From Pseudomonas baetica (GTDB lineage: Bacteria > Pseudomonadota > Gammaproteobacteria > Pseudomonadales > Pseudomonadaceae): 64,000 nt of DNA. Both the position numbers and the translations under genes were made by a program. Location: NCBI RefSeq assembly GCF_002813455.1, contig NZ_PHHE01000001.1:372001-436000 (forward strand), in the 5' to 3' direction. The notes under the pieces were generated by a model. It made no database searches. It was not told where the DNA came from and saw nothing but the letters and a program-made list of their open reading frames with translations. Shown here piece after piece: positions 1-9,387 of this stretch. How positions within the stretch are numbered: position 1 is the first letter of the stretch; each line of letters opens with the position of its first letter.

Positions 1-122
1 CCATTCAGGGCGAGCAGGTACGTGTGACGGGCAAGAAGCGTGATGACCTGCAAGAAGCCATTGCGGCCCTGCGTGCCAAGGAATTCGGCATGCCACTGCA
101 GTTCAACAACTTCCGCGACTAA
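1..122 (+). CDS. yajQ: YajQ family protein, C-terminal end (partial)
   Basis: Only the last 39 codons are in the window; the gene enters from the left edge. The readable tail includes [17 protein letters not shown] and ends [10 protein letters not shown], which matches the C-terminus of the YajQ family. These are small soluble proteins of two RRM-like folds; in Xanthomonas and Pseudomonas some are reported to bind cyclic-di-GMP and modulate transcription. The family call rests on this tail only, because the rest of the protein is outside the window. A REP doublet follows directly. Confidence 0.8.
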   Translation, partial: IQGEQVRVTGKKRDDLQEAIAALRAKEFGMPLQFNNFRD

Positions 123-138
123 GCTCGGTCAGATGACC

Positions 139-228
139 TGTGGGAGCGGGCTTGCTCGCGAAAGCGGTGGGTCATTCAGCTAATGAGTTGACTGACACAC
201 CGCTTTCGCGAGCAAGCCCGCTCCCACA
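139..228. repeat. REP doublet (REPIN), GCGGGCTTGC variant
   Basis: Two inverted REP units (TGTGGGAGCGGGCTTGCTCG and its complement) around a ~40-bp variable centre, in the yajQ-mscS gap. The whole could fold as one long hairpin in mRNA. Confidence 0.9.
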
Positions 229-274
229 TTTGTTTTGAATACACCCCGGGTAGCCGGAAATCAGGAGATAGAAC

Positions 275-1117
275 ATGGATTTGAATGCTGAGGTAGACAA
301 CCTGGTCAAGGCATCCCAGGCGTGGATTCCGATGATCATGGAATACGGCAGCCGCGTGCTGCTGGCAGTGATCACGCTGGCCATTGGCTGGTGGCTGATC
401 AACAAGGTCACGCAAAAACTCGGCGGCCTGCTGGCTCTGCGTAACGCTGATCTGGCCCTGCAAGGCTTTATCAGCAGCCTGGCGAACATCATTCTCAAGG
501 TGCTGCTGATTGTCAGCGTCGCTTCGATGATCGGCGTTGAAACCACCTCGTTCGTTGCTGCGATCGGTGCGGCCGGTCTGGCCATCGGTCTGGCCTTGCA
601 GGGCAGCCTGGCGAACTTCGCCGGTGGCGTGCTGATTCTGCTGTTCCGTCCATTCCGTATTGGTGACTGGATTGAAGCGCAGGGTGTGGCGGGGACTGTC
701 GACAGCATCCAGATTTTCCACACGGTGCTGCGTACCGGCGATAACAAGACCATCATCGTGCCAAACGGCAACCTGTCGAACGGCATCATCACCAACACCA
801 ACCGTCAGCCAACCCGTAAGGTTGTGTTCGATGTGGGTGTGGATTACGAAGCTGATCTGCAAAAGGCCCGTCAGGTGCTGCTGGATCTGGCCAAGGATGA
901 GCGCGTATTGCAGGATCCGGCGCCACAGGCCGTGATTTCGACCTTGGGTGACAGTTCGATCACCGTTTCCCTGCGTGTGTGGGTTAAAACCGCAGACTAT
1001 TGGGATGTGATGTTCATGTTTAACGAGCAGTCTCGTGATCGTTTAAAGACTGCAGGGATTGATATTCCTTTTCCGCAGCGAGTTATTCGTGTGGTTCAGG
1101 AAACTGCTACACAGTAA
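275..1117 (+). CDS. mscS: Small-conductance mechanosensitive channel, MscS family
   Basis: Inner-membrane channel that opens on membrane tension to release solutes during hypo-osmotic shock. At 280 residues it is the size of E. coli MscS (286). Three hydrophobic segments are visible (about residues 27-42, 65-90 and 95-128). The third is the glycine/alanine-rich pore helix (GAAGLAIGLALQGSLANFAG) followed by the RPFRIGDWIE start of the cytoplasmic beta domain. The C-terminal vestibule domain is complete and ends in FPQRVIRVVQ. A strong intrinsic terminator follows, so it is probably monocistronic. Several MscS paralogues are usual in Pseudomonas; the symbol denotes the family. Confidence 0.9.
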   Translation: MDLNAEVDNLVKASQAWIPMIMEYGSRVLLAVITLAIGWWLINKVTQKLGGLLALRNADLALQGFISSLANIILKVLLIVSVASMIGVETTSFVAAIGAAGLAIGLALQGSLANFAGGVLILLFRPFRIGDWIEAQGVAGTVDSIQIFHTVLRTGDNKTIIVPNGNLSNGIITNTNRQPTRKVVFDVGVDYEADLQKARQVLLDLAKDERVLQDPAPQAVISTLGDSSITVSLRVWVKTADYWDVMFMFNEQSRDRLKTAGIDIPFPQRVIRVVQETATQ

Positions 1118-1157
1118 GCGTTTTGTTACTTGGCATGCTGGTCAAGTAGTCAATTAA

Positions 1158-1191
1158 ACCCGAGAGAAGCACTGTCTCTCGGGTTTTTTTA
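1158..1191 (+). terminator. Intrinsic terminator after mscS
   Basis: Ten-bp stem ACCCGAGAGA / TCTCTCGGGT with a 7-nt loop, followed by a run of T. Confidence 0.9.
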
Positions 1192-1268
1192 TTATTCTCG
1201 GTAAAGGTGTGCATGACTTATATAATTAGCTTGCTATACAAAATTGATTAGGTTGCTATTGAGTTTAC

Positions 1269-1303
1269 AAAAAAAAACCGCTCACCTGTGAGGGGGAGCG
1301 GTT
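1269..1303 (-). terminator. Intrinsic terminator after the OprD-family porin
   Basis: On the minus strand, stem AACCGCTC / GAGCGGTT followed by a run of eight or more T, about 45 nt after the porin stop codon. Confidence 0.85.
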
Positions 1304-1347
1304 CATGTTACAGCAAGGCTCTACAGTACAGCCGAATTACATCCGGA

Positions 1348-2619
1348 TTACAGGATGCTCAGCGGGTACTCAACGATCAGACGCAGGTCGTTGTTGTCGC
1401 CACCATTGTAAGCAGTGTTGGAACGGTACCAGGCGCTACGCAGGCGGAAGGACAGGTCTTTGGCCGGACCATTCTGCATGACGTATTTGGTTTCGAAGTC
1501 CAGCTCGTGTTCCTTGCCTTCTTCAGCACCGGTAGAGATGTTGTCGCCTTTGACGTAACGGGTCATGAAGCTCAGGCCCGGTACGCCGTAGGTTTTCATG
1601 TTCAGGTCGTAGCGACCCTGCCACGAACGCTCGTCTGCGCCGTTGAAGTCGGAGTATTGAATGGAGTTGGCGAGGAAAATGGTGCCGCCGCCGTCTACGC
1701 CGTACACGTAACCGGTATCGCCGGTCGAACGCTGGTGAGCGATGGTGAACTTGTGGGCGCCGATGCTGTAAGCGGCAGCCAGGGACCAGATACGGTTGTC
1801 GATATCGCCCGACAGTTCCTGACCTTGGCTCTTGCTCTTGTACCCGTTGAAGTCGAAGTTCAGCGATTGTTCATCGTTGATCGGCAGGGTGTAGTTGGCG
1901 TTGAGGTACTGCTTCTTGAAGTGGTCATCCACGTCGGAAGCCGCAACGCCCGCGACAAAGTTGTCGGTGAACTGGTAGGTTGCACCACCGATGTTGGCAG
2001 ATTTCAGGCCGCCATCAACGATAGTGTCATGGCCCATGCCGGTCTGGGAGCTCATCGCGGTGAAGCGACCAGCGCTCAGCTCAAGCCCAGGGATTTCCTT
2101 GGAAACGAGCAAGGTACCGGTAGTGGCTTCAGGCAGCAAACGGCTGTCGTCGGTGGAGAAAACCGGGCTGGCAACGAACTGGTCGCCATATTTCAATACG
2201 GTGTTGGACAGGCGGAATTTGACTGCACCACCCGCTTTGGATTGGGTGTCCTCTGGAACGCCATCGCTATCGGTGGCGAACAAGCCGTTGCCGGTGCGGC
2301 CGCGGCCGCTGTCGAGCTTGATAGAGCCCAGACCGAAAGCGTCAACACCGACACCGATGGTGCCTTGAGTGAAGCCGGATTCGAAAATGGCGTGCATGCC
2401 AATACCGGTTTCTTCGCGATAGCCTTGACGCTCACCCGATGGACTGGTTTTCAAGTTTTCATTCTTGAAATCACGGTTCATATACAGCATGCGGGTTTTT
2501 ACATTGAAGCTACTGTCTTCAACGAAGCCTTTGGAATCATCCTGGGCGGACGCCATTGCGAACTGCGAGGTGCCTGCTGAAACAGCCAGGGCGATCATGC
2601 TCCACTTCATCACGCGCAT
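1348..2619 (-). CDS. OprD-family outer-membrane porin
   Basis: Substrate-specific outer-membrane channel of the OprD (Occ) family, which takes up amino acids or carboxylates in pseudomonads. The 423-residue product has an N-terminal signal peptide (basic MRVMKW, hydrophobic core, cleavage near ASAQ). It continues with the family's hallmark start of the mature protein (KGFVEDSSFNVKTRMLYMNR) and many alternating amphipathic strands with the GAHKFTIAHQR and SWQGRYDLNMKTYGVPGLSF segments. The final residues, LRLIVEYPLSIL, form the usual last beta strand. The first ATG is preferred because AAGGAG lies 9 nt upstream. The individual Occ subclass, hence substrate, cannot be read reliably; it resembles the OprE/OprQ side of the family. 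Confidence 0.9.
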   Translation of the reverse strand: MRVMKWSMIALAVSAGTSQFAMASAQDDSKGFVEDSSFNVKTRMLYMNRDFKNENLKTSPSGERQGYREETGIGMHAIFESGFTQGTIGVGVDAFGLGSIKLDSGRGRTGNGLFATDSDGVPEDTQSKAGGAVKFRLSNTVLKYGDQFVASPVFSTDDSRLLPEATTGTLLVSKEIPGLELSAGRFTAMSSQTGMGHDTIVDGGLKSANIGGATYQFTDNFVAGVAASDVDDHFKKQYLNANYTLPINDEQSLNFDFNGYKSKSQGQELSGDIDNRIWSLAAAYSIGAHKFTIAHQRSTGDTGYVYGVDGGGTIFLANSIQYSDFNGADERSWQGRYDLNMKTYGVPGLSFMTRYVKGDNISTGAEEGKEHELDFETKYVMQNGPAKDLSFRLRSAWYRSNTAYNGGDNNDLRLIVEYPLSIL

Positions 2620-3514
2620 CGTGATTTGCTCCTTTGGTTTTTAGAAGAGTACTGCCGTCCCACCTGTTTTATTATCTGGGCGGCTCTTTCTTTTTGTGTC
2701 GGCGCAAACTTATATCACGCCGACATTGTTGGCGATACTTGCGAATCCAACCTTTCACCTTCTTTACGACGCTGTCGCAGACGGCTTTGTAGATGTCGCA
2801 AATTCACAGTACCGATGCAACCGGACCGACAACTTTCTAGCTGTTTTTTTTGCCGTTTGCATTGCTAAAAAAGAGTCCCTGGCAAAACACTTGAATCTCC
2901 ATCGGGCAACCCTGCCACTGTTTTTGTTGGGCTTGAGGCCTCCACTTCTCGTGGTGCGCTTATAGCCCATATGAGTACGAATGCAACAACCGTGCACAAA
3001 CCGCGATGTCGCTGCGGTTATTTTTCTGCGCACCTGTCTTTACCTGTAAAAACCTCATAAATACTGGGCGCCAAGTCCCATTCTTTCAGGGCTTGACGCG
3101 ATTGTTCGTATGGTGTTGCCACCCAGCCAACTGCGCGAGACAACCAAAAACGTTACCGGTTCACCCCGCCAGTGAGTATTCGGCGGATGCCTGCCGCACT
3201 GAGCGTAGACGCACTGTGCGGTTTTGGTGCAAAAAAATTTACGGGCTGTACCGTATTCATACAGTTCAGGTTGCTCATTATCGTGAGCGCGTGACGGTTT
3301 CTCGGTCATTTCAGCAGAGGGCTCGTCGATTCGGGTTCCGTACTGGTGCGGACCGTCGAAAAATGTCACATGTCAGGGCGCCAGGAGAGTGACAGAAGTC
3401 TGTAGTCGTGAAGGCGAGCGCTTTCGCAGGTATGCTGCCGGTCTGTCGCTTGGTGCGTCGCCCTCGGGCGAGGCCGCTAAGCTCTATCATGTAGATCAGC
3501 CGGGAGTGCGCGCG
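2620..3514. other. Long intergenic region without a convincing gene
   Basis: About 0.9 kb between the porin start and the HIT gene. Open frames here give arginine/cysteine-rich translations with no family signature and overlap one another on both strands, so I call none of them. The stretch is less GC-rich than the neighbouring genes and must hold the porin promoter (leftward) and the HIT promoter (rightward). I see no tRNA, CRISPR or REP element in it; an unannotated small RNA is possible. Confidence 0.5.
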
Positions 3515-3940
3515 GTGTTTGCTTTAGATTCACGACTTCAACAGGACACGCTGACCCTCGGCGACTTCCCGCTCTGCCGACTGCTGCTGTCCAATGACGC
3601 CAACTACCCGTGGTTCATTCTGGTGCCACGCCGGGACGATATCAGCGAGTTGTTTCAGTTGGATGTCGAAGATCAGCAGCAGCTATGGCGGGAAACCACC
3701 GCGCTGGCCGAGTTGCTCAAGGATTTGTTCGACGCCGACAAAATGAACGTCGCGACCCTGGGTAACGTTGTCAGTCAGATGCACATGCATGTGATTGTGC
3801 GTAAGCGCGACGACGCCGCCTGGCCAGCGCCGGTCTGGGGCAAGCACCCAGCCAGGCCTTATAATGGCGAGGAGGTGGCGGCCATTCGCGATCGCTTGCG
3901 TGTGGTGTTGACCGAAGACTTCACTTTTCTGGAGGGCTGA
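3515..3940 (+). CDS. HIT-domain protein (histidine-triad hydrolase-like)
   Basis: A 141-residue soluble protein of the histidine-triad superfamily, whose members hydrolyse or transfer nucleotidyl groups; the substrate here is unknown. FALDSRLQQDTLTLGDFPLCRL and FILVPRRDD are family features. The triad region reads GNVVSQMHMHVIVRKR, so the first histidine of the canonical H-x-H-x-H is Gln; I recall the same Q-x-H-x-H pattern in proteobacterial relatives. The start is taken at GTG 3515, which has GGGAG upstream. An in-frame GTG at 3389 would add 42 residues that do not look like the family. Four nt separate it from slyX, so the two are co-transcribed. Confidence 0.8.
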   Translation: MFALDSRLQQDTLTLGDFPLCRLLLSNDANYPWFILVPRRDDISELFQLDVEDQQQLWRETTALAELLKDLFDADKMNVATLGNVVSQMHMHVIVRKRDDAAWPAPVWGKHPARPYNGEEVAAIRDRLRVVLTEDFTFLEG

Positions 3941-3943
3941 GTC

Positions 3944-4150
3944 ATGAGCCTTGAAGATCGCGTTACCGATCTGGAAAGCCGTCTGGCGTTTCAGGATGAC
4001 ACCATTCAGGCGTTGAACGACGTGCTGGTGGCGCAGCAGCGGGTGGTCGAGCGCCTGCAATTGCAGATGGCTGCACTGCTCAAGCGTCAGGAAGAAATGG
4101 TCGGCCAGTTCGAGTCCTTCGAAGAAGAAGCGCCGCCGCCACATTATTGA
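3944..4150 (+). CDS. slyX: SlyX family protein
   Basis: A 68-residue protein of unknown biochemical role. It has the SlyX pattern: a short N-terminal coiled coil with heptad leucines and glutamines ([29 protein letters not shown]), then an acidic linker and the typical PPPHY C-terminus. It follows the HIT gene after 4 nt and ends at a strong terminator shared with the convergent gene on the other side. Confidence 0.92.
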   Translation: MSLEDRVTDLESRLAFQDDTIQALNDVLVAQQRVVERLQLQMAALLKRQEEMVGQFESFEEEAPPPHY

Positions 4151-4172
4151 GGCCGGTGTTTTCGCCAGGCAT

Positions 4173-4210
4173 AAAAAAACCGCGAACAGCACGCTGCTCG
4201 CGGTTTTTTT
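4173..4210. terminator. Bidirectional intrinsic terminator
   Basis: A-run, stem ACCGCGAACAGC / GCTGCTCGCGGT, T-run. It serves slyX on the plus strand and the cold-shock gene on the minus strand. Confidence 0.9.
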
Positions 4211-4220
4211 GTGCCTTGGA

Positions 4221-4823
4221 TCAGCGCCGTGGCAGGGCGGCGATCACGTCCTCGGCTTGCAGGCCCTTGTCCCGGTTCATCACCGAGAACTCCACGCGCT
4301 GGCCTTCGACCAGAACGCGGTGGCCTTCGCCACGGATTGCACGAAAGTGCACGAAAATATCATCGCCGGAATCCCGGGAGATAAAGCCGAAGCCTTTGGA
4401 GGTGTTGAACCACTTGACGGTGCCGGTATCGCGGTTGGTCATGTCGTAGCTGGTTGGCGCGGCAGCCGGTGAAGAACGATAGAAACTGACGGCCAGGTGC
4501 AGGACCACGGCAACCAGGGCAATCACCAGACTGAACAACACGGCTGGCTGGCCGGCGATGACAGGCATCGGCGCGATCAGGGTCAAGGTTTGCAGGACGA
4601 CAGTCAGCACCAGAAGAGCGCTGACCAGATTTTGCAGATGCTGGCGCGGGCCTTTGTTCCAGTAAGGAATCACTGGAGCGATGACCAGGTTCAGCAGGCC
4701 GAAAAAGGCCAGGTAAAGTGCATCGGGTTGTTGCAGGTAGGGAACGGCTTCGGATTTCAAGCTAGGTATGAACGACAGCAGCAAGGCTGCTGCGCCCATT
4801 AGCAGGTGGACGATTTTCAACAT
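4221..4823 (-). CDS. Membrane-anchored cold-shock-domain protein
   Basis: A 200-residue protein with two parts. Residues 1-115 contain about four hydrophobic segments (near 5-22, 38-55, 66-84 and 92-112). A short Ala/Pro linker leads to a full CspA-like cold-shock domain (about 134-199) with RNP1 KGFGFI and RNP2 IFVHF. Such domains bind single-stranded nucleic acid; here the topology would hold it at the inner membrane. Canonical Csp proteins are ~70 residues with no membrane part. No paired gene is present: it is monocistronic between a terminator and a divergent dps. The domain assignment is firm; the biological role is not known to me. Confidence 0.85.
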   Translation of the reverse strand: MLKIVHLLMGAAALLLSFIPSLKSEAVPYLQQPDALYLAFFGLLNLVIAPVIPYWNKGPRQHLQNLVSALLVLTVVLQTLTLIAPMPVIAGQPAVLFSLVIALVAVVLHLAVSFYRSSPAAAPTSYDMTNRDTGTVKWFNTSKGFGFISRDSGDDIFVHFRAIRGEGHRVLVEGQRVEFSVMNRDKGLQAEDVIAALPRR

Positions 4824-5134
4824 TTTAATTGGCTCACGTTATGACGGCTCACAAGGAAGAGCTGAAGGCGCACGGTTCGCTTCACAACAAAATAAGAGGC
4901 GGTAGGCACGTACACGGCATCAGCCTATGCGCAACGCCCCGAAAAATGGGGCATGGCGACACACTGCCTATTTAACAGCAAAGCCTGCAGCTACTCAAAT
5001 CAGCCCGGCCAGCGGCAGAGCGTCAGTCGTTTTGTCGCAGCCTGTTCAGGCTTTCGGGGCTGCGGGGTGGCGACAGCCTTGCTAGAGTGGGTCTGCACCT
5101 GTTGGATGAATTCAATCGCCGTTAGGGGGTAAAC
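4824..5134. other. Divergent promoter region between the cold-shock gene and dps
   Basis: No gene is visible. A small stem-loop, GCCCC GAAAAAT GGGGC, lies at 4936-4952. The region must carry the promoters of both flanking genes; I could not pick out a convincing -35/-10 pair. Confidence 0.5.
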
Positions 5135-5605
5135 ATGGCAATCGATATCGGTATCAGTGAAGAAGATCGCAAGTCCATCGTCGAAGGGCTGTCGCGGCTG
5201 CTGTCGGACACCTACGTGCTGTATCTGAAAACCCATAACTTCCACTGGAACGTCACCGGCCCGATGTTCCGCACGCTGCACCTGATGTTCGAAGAGCAAT
5301 ACAACGAACTGGCGCTGGCCGTGGACCTGATCGCCGAGCGCATTCGCGCGCTGGGTTTTCCCGCGCCGGGCGCCTACGCCACTTACGCACGTCTTTCTTC
5401 TATTAAGGAAGAGGAGGGGGTGCCGAGTGCCGAAGACATGATCAAGCAGCTGGTCGACGGTCAGGAAGCGGTGACCCGCACTGCGCGTGGCATCTTCCCG
5501 CTGCTGGACAAGGTCAGTGACGAGCCGACGGCCGACCTGCTGACTCAGCGGATGCAAGTGCACGAAAAAACGGCGTGGATGCTGCGCGCCTTGCTCGAGG
5601 CGTAA
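5135..5605 (+). CDS. Dps family DNA-binding/ferritin-like stress protein
   Basis: Twelve-subunit mini-ferritin that oxidises and stores iron with peroxide, protecting DNA. The 156-residue product carries the full Dps ferroxidase pattern with correct spacing: H37 (NFHWNVTG), H49 (RTLH), E53, D64 and E68 (VDLIAERI). The N-terminus is short and poor in lysine, so strong DNA binding of the E. coli kind is doubtful. GGGGG lies just upstream of the ATG. It stands alone, with no other gene on the same strand within 180 bp. Confidence 0.92.
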   Translation: MAIDIGISEEDRKSIVEGLSRLLSDTYVLYLKTHNFHWNVTGPMFRTLHLMFEEQYNELALAVDLIAERIRALGFPAPGAYATYARLSSIKEEEGVPSAEDMIKQLVDGQEAVTRTARGIFPLLDKVSDEPTADLLTQRMQVHEKTAWMLRALLEA

Positions 5606-5787
5606 CCAAGTTGCGCGGGCACGTCAAAGGCCTGCTCGCGCGCTGTCCAGCCTCCTACTTGCGTCGTTGGCTTATCCTACGTTGATGGTCAATAAGTCAT
5701 CTGGATATAACTTTGCGTCTGCGTTTTTATGAAGGCACAGGATGTGGCTTTTAAAACAAGCAGCAATGGCAAAGGAGTGTCAACGAT

Positions 5788-6126
5788 ATGGTAGAGGGAG
5801 ACAGGCGAGGCGACAGGGATGTCAGCTCGCGACACGCTATAAAAGTCGATCCGTTCGTCAGCGAATTCGACATGTCACTGATTCGGCCATTGTCGCGATC
5901 TGTGCGTTTGAACGGTTATGCGACCTGCCTGCGGCTGGAGCAGGTTTACTGGAACATCCTCGGCAACATGGCCGAAGACAATTGCTGTTCGATCAGTACG
6001 TTGTTGTCCCACGTCGATCGTGAAGTGCATCTGCGCCACGGCGGGGTGAAAAACTTCAGTGCACTGGTGCGGGTGGTCTGCGTGATGAATGGAGTCAAGG
6101 ATGCGCCGCCGCCTGTTGTTGTCTGA
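5788..6126 (+). CDS. Ribbon-helix-helix domain protein
   Basis: A 112-residue protein with the core SLIRPLSRSVRLNGYATCLRLE...YWNILGNMAEDN...STLLSHVDREVHLRHGGVKNFSALVRVVCV. This is the pattern of the RHH_4-type ribbon-helix-helix proteins common in Pseudomonas (a beta strand rich in R/S/V, then two helices), suggesting a small DNA-binding protein. The first ~28 residues are poorly ordered in character; an alternative start at ATG 5872 (MSLIRPLSRS) would give a compact domain. The AGGAG before 5788 favours the longer form. Function and target are unknown. Confidence 0.7.
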   Translation: MVEGDRRGDRDVSSRHAIKVDPFVSEFDMSLIRPLSRSVRLNGYATCLRLEQVYWNILGNMAEDNCCSISTLLSHVDREVHLRHGGVKNFSALVRVVCVMNGVKDAPPPVVV

Positions 6127-6258
6127 AGGCTGGGGTTGCGGATAACGTCGCGGCCTGTGCAGTCTTACGGCTGCACAGGCCGCGTTTAATGGATATAATC
6201 CCGCTCTTTCGCCGCAAAGCCCTGCGCGCGGTGGCAATCTGATCGCCGAGACACCCCC

Positions 6259-6480
6259 ATGCCGATGTACGATTACCAATGCGCTTCCTGTGGTCATCAA
6301 CTGGAAGCCATTCAAAAGATCAGCGAGGCACCGCTGGTCGACTGCCCTGCCTGCCAGGCGCCAGAGCTCAAGAAACAGCTGTCCATGCCGGGCTTTCGCC
6401 TCAGCGGCAGCGGTTGGTACGAAACCGATTTCAAGACCGGAGCCAAGAAGAACCTGGCCGGTGGCGACAAATCTGACTAG
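6259..6480 (+). CDS. FmdB family zinc-ribbon protein
   Basis: A 73-residue protein with two CxxC knuckles (C8-C11 in YQCASCGH, C29-C32 in DCPACQ) and the GSGWYETDFK tail of the FmdB/regulatory zinc-ribbon family. The fold binds one zinc ion; the cellular role is not established. It lies 100 bp upstream of aspS in the same direction, the usual neighbour in Pseudomonas, so co-transcription with aspS is likely. Confidence 0.88.
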   Translation: MPMYDYQCASCGHQLEAIQKISEAPLVDCPACQAPELKKQLSMPGFRLSGSGWYETDFKTGAKKNLAGGDKSD

Positions 6481-6579
6481 GGTTCAAACCCAGGTTGAAC
6501 GACACGCGTGAGCTTCCAGACCGCCTGAGGGCGCCGGGATCTCCAACGAATATCGAATGACGAGAAGCGAACCATTATC

Positions 6580-8355
6580 ATGATGCGCAGCCACTATTGC
6601 GGCCAACTGAACGAAAGCCTGGAAGGCCAGGAAATTACCCTTTGCGGATGGGTTCACCGTCGCCGCGACCACGGCGGGGTGATTTTCCTCGACATCCGTG
6701 ATCGTGACGGTCTGGCCCAGGTGGTATTCGATCCGGATCGCGCCGAGAGCTTTGCCGCCGCCGACCGCGTGCGCAGCGAATACGTCGTGAAGATCACCGG
6801 CAAGGTGCGTCTGCGTCCGGCCGGTGCCACCAACGCCAACATGGCGTCGGGCATGATCGAAGTGCTGGGCTACGAACTGGAAGTGTTGAACGAGTCGGAA
6901 ACCCCGCCGTTCCCGCTGAACGAGTTCTCCGACGTGGGCGAAGAAACCCGTCTGCGCTATCGCTTCCTGGACCTGCGTCGTCCGGAAATGGCCGAGAAGC
7001 TGCGTCTGCGTTCGCGCATGACCACCAGCATCCGTCGCTTCCTCGACGAGAACGGCTTCCTCGACGTTGAGACGCCGATCCTGACCCGTGCTACGCCGGA
7101 AGGCGCACGTGACTATCTGGTGCCAAGCCGTACTCACGCCGGCTCGTTCTTCGCCCTGCCGCAATCGCCGCAACTGTTCAAGCAACTGCTGATGGTGGCC
7201 GGCTTCGACCGTTACTACCAGATCGCCAAGTGCTTTCGCGACGAAGACCTGCGTGCCGACCGTCAGCCAGAGTTCACCCAGATCGACATCGAGACCAGTT
7301 TCCTCGATGAAAAAGAGATCATGGGCCTCACCGAGCAAATGATCCGCAACCTGTTCAAGGAAGTGCTGGATCTGGAATTCGGCGAATTCCCGCACATGAC
7401 CTTCGAAGAAGCCATGCGCCGCTACGGTTCCGACAAGCCAGACCTGCGTATTCCGCTGGAGCTGGTCGACGTTGCCGATCAACTCAAAGAAGTCGACTTC
7501 AAGGTGTTCAGCGGCCCGGCCAACGACCCTAAATGCCGCATCGCCGCTCTGCGCGTTCCAGGCGGCGCCAGCATGCCGCGCAAGCAGATCGACGATTACA
7601 CCAAGTTCGTCGGCATTTACGGTGCCAAGGGCCTGGCGTACATCAAGGTCAACGAGCGCGCCGCCGGTGTTGAAGGTCTGCAATCGCCGATCGTGAAAAA
7701 CATCCCGCTGGACAACCTCAATGCCATTCTTGATCGCGTTGGCGCAGTCGATGGCGACATCGTGTTCTTCGGCGCCGACAAGGCCAAGATCGTCAGCGAA
7801 GCCTTGGGCGCGCTGCGTATCAAGCTGGGTCACGACCTGAACCTGCTGACTTGCAAGTGGGCCCCGATGTGGGTTGTCGACTTCCCGATGTTCGAAGAAA
7901 ACGACGACGGCAGCTTCTCCGCGCTGCACCACCCGTTCACCGCGCCGAAGTGCACGCCGCAAGAGCTGGAAGCCAACCCGGCTGGTGCTCTGTCCCGTGC
8001 TTACGACATGGTGCTGAACGGCACTGAGTTGGGCGGCGGTTCGATCCGTATCCACCGCAAGGAAATGCAGCAAGCGGTTTTCCGCCTGCTGGGTATTGAG
8101 GAAGCTGAACAGGAAGAGAAATTCGGCTTCCTGCTCGACGCGCTGAAGTACGGTGCACCGCCGCACGGTGGTCTGGCGTTCGGTCTGGACCGTCTGGTGA
8201 TGCTGATGACCGGCGCCCAGTCGATCCGTGAAGTGATCGCCTTCCCGAAAACCCAGAGCGCTGCCGACGTGATGACGCAAGCGCCGGGTGTCGTGGATGC
8301 CAAGGCACTGCGCGAGCTGCACATTCGTTTGCGCGAAACGCCAAAGGCTGAGTAA
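6580..8355 (+). CDS. aspS: Aspartyl-tRNA synthetase
   Basis: Cytoplasmic class II synthetase that charges tRNA with aspartate, 591 residues, the normal bacterial length. An N-terminal OB-fold anticodon-binding domain ([21 protein letters not shown]) precedes the catalytic core, with motif 2 [20 protein letters not shown] and motif 3 [12 protein letters not shown], and the bacterial GAD insertion lies between them. In P. aeruginosa this enzyme is known to be non-discriminating (also charging tRNA-Asn, corrected by GatCAB); whether that holds here cannot be read from the sequence. A UUCG-loop terminator follows the gene. Confidence 0.98.
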   Translation: MMRSHYCGQLNESLEGQEITLCGWVHRRRDHGGVIFLDIRDRDGLAQVVFDPDRAESFAAADRVRSEYVVKITGKVRLRPAGATNANMASGMIEVLGYELEVLNESETPPFPLNEFSDVGEETRLRYRFLDLRRPEMAEKLRLRSRMTTSIRRFLDENGFLDVETPILTRATPEGARDYLVPSRTHAGSFFALPQSPQLFKQLLMVAGFDRYYQIAKCFRDEDLRADRQPEFTQIDIETSFLDEKEIMGLTEQMIRNLFKEVLDLEFGEFPHMTFEEAMRRYGSDKPDLRIPLELVDVADQLKEVDFKVFSGPANDPKCRIAALRVPGGASMPRKQIDDYTKFVGIYGAKGLAYIKVNERAAGVEGLQSPIVKNIPLDNLNAILDRVGAVDGDIVFFGADKAKIVSEALGALRIKLGHDLNLLTCKWAPMWVVDFPMFEENDDGSFSALHHPFTAPKCTPQELEANPAGALSRAYDMVLNGTELGGGSIRIHRKEMQQAVFRLLGIEEAEQEEKFGFLLDALKYGAPPHGGLAFGLDRLVMLMTGAQSIREVIAFPKTQSAADVMTQAPGVVDAKALRELHIRLRETPKAE

Positions 8356-8365
8356 GACGGGCCTG

Positions 8366-8396
8366 AAGGCGCATCTTCGGATGCGCCTTTTTTCTT
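8366..8396 (+). terminator. Intrinsic terminator after aspS
   Basis: Stem AAGGCGCAT / ATGCGCCTT closing a C-UUCG-G loop, followed by T6. Confidence 0.92.
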
Positions 8397-8483
8397 TCTA
8401 GAGAGAACAGGTCGAGATTTTTTGTTTGCTGGCCGCTGCATGAGCAGGGCGGGCAACGTTTCAAAGAGAATTCGGAGCGAGTT

Positions 8484-9230
8484 ATGGCAGGTCATTCCAA
8501 GTGGGCGAACATCAAGCACCGCAAAGAACGTCAGGATGCCAAGAGAGGCAAGATCTTCACCAAGTGGATCCGTGAGCTGACCGTTGCGGCCCGTCAGGGT
8601 GGCGGTGACCCGGGTTCCAACCCGCGTCTGCGTCTGGCCCTGGACAAGGCGCTGAGCGCGAACATGAGTCGCGACATCATCGATCGCGCCGTTGCGCGTG
8701 GCGCCGGTGCGACCGAAGCGGACAATGTTGAAGAGCTGACCTACGAAGGCTACGGCCCGGGCGGTGTAGCGGTGATGGTCGAATGCATGACCGACAACCG
8801 CAACCGTACTGCAGCTGCCGTACGCCATGCGTTCAGCAAATGTGGTGGCAACCTCGGCACCGACGGGTCGGTCGCCTATCTGTTCGAGCGCAAGGGGCAG
8901 ATCAGCTTCGCGCCGGGTATCGATGAGGATGCACTGACGGAAGCAGCGCTGGAAGCCGATGCCGATGACGTGGTGACTCATGAAGACGGCTCGATCGACG
9001 TGTTCACCTCGTTCACCAGCTTCTACGCCGTGCGTAACGCTCTCGAAGCCGCTGGTTTCAAAGGTGATGACGCAGAGATCGTGATGCAGCCGACCACCAG
9101 CGCCGAACTGGATCTGGAAGGTGCGGAGAAGGTACTCAAGCTGATCGACATGCTGGAAGACCTGGACGACGTGCAGAACGTCTATTCCAACGCAGATATT
9201 CCGGAAGACGTGGCCGCTCAGCTCGGCTAA
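8484..9230 (+). CDS. yebC: YebC/PmpR family protein
   Basis: A 248-residue member of the TACO1/YebC family. It opens with the invariant [22 protein letters not shown] and contains [17 protein letters not shown] and the [15 protein letters not shown] segment. Historically described as a transcription regulator (PmpR represses the quinolone system in P. aeruginosa), relatives are now also tied to translation of proline-rich stretches. It sits just upstream of ruvCAB, the conserved proteobacterial order, but a REP doublet separates it from ruvC. Confidence 0.96.
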   Translation: MAGHSKWANIKHRKERQDAKRGKIFTKWIRELTVAARQGGGDPGSNPRLRLALDKALSANMSRDIIDRAVARGAGATEADNVEELTYEGYGPGGVAVMVECMTDNRNRTAAAVRHAFSKCGGNLGTDGSVAYLFERKGQISFAPGIDEDALTEAALEADADDVVTHEDGSIDVFTSFTSFYAVRNALEAAGFKGDDAEIVMQPTTSAELDLEGAEKVLKLIDMLEDLDDVQNVYSNADIPEDVAAQLG

Positions 9231-9247
9231 GGCCGACTACGATTCAA

Positions 9248-9337
9248 TGTGGGAGCGAGCCTGCTCGCGAAGGCGGATTTTCAGGCAGCATCGTTGCTGA
9301 TGATGAAACCGCTTTCGCGAGCAGGCTCGCTCCCACA
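9248..9337. repeat. REP doublet (REPIN), GCGAGCCTGC variant
   Basis: Inverted pair TGTGGGAGCGAGCCTGCTCG ... complement, between yebC and ruvC. Confidence 0.9.
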
Positions 9338-9387
9338 TTTGTTATGGGTTGATTTGAAATTCGTGCTTTACCGAATCCGCAGGCGCT

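Noticed and set aside
1288..2580. 430-codon plus-strand frame over the porin gene
   Set aside because: Antisense shadow of a clear OprD-family gene; translation has no family signature. The same applies to the very long antisense frames over aspS (6484-8322), gcvP (32965-35751), the TonB receptor (51634-53583) and edd (56941-58563).
3006..3392. 128-codon frame between porin and HIT gene
   Set aside because: Arg/Cys/His-rich translation, overlapped by an antisense frame of similar length and with no ribosome site; judged non-coding.
3389..3514. Longer N-terminus for the HIT protein (GTG 3389)
   Set aside because: The added 42 residues are not family-like, and GTG 3515 has a good ribosome site at normal family length.
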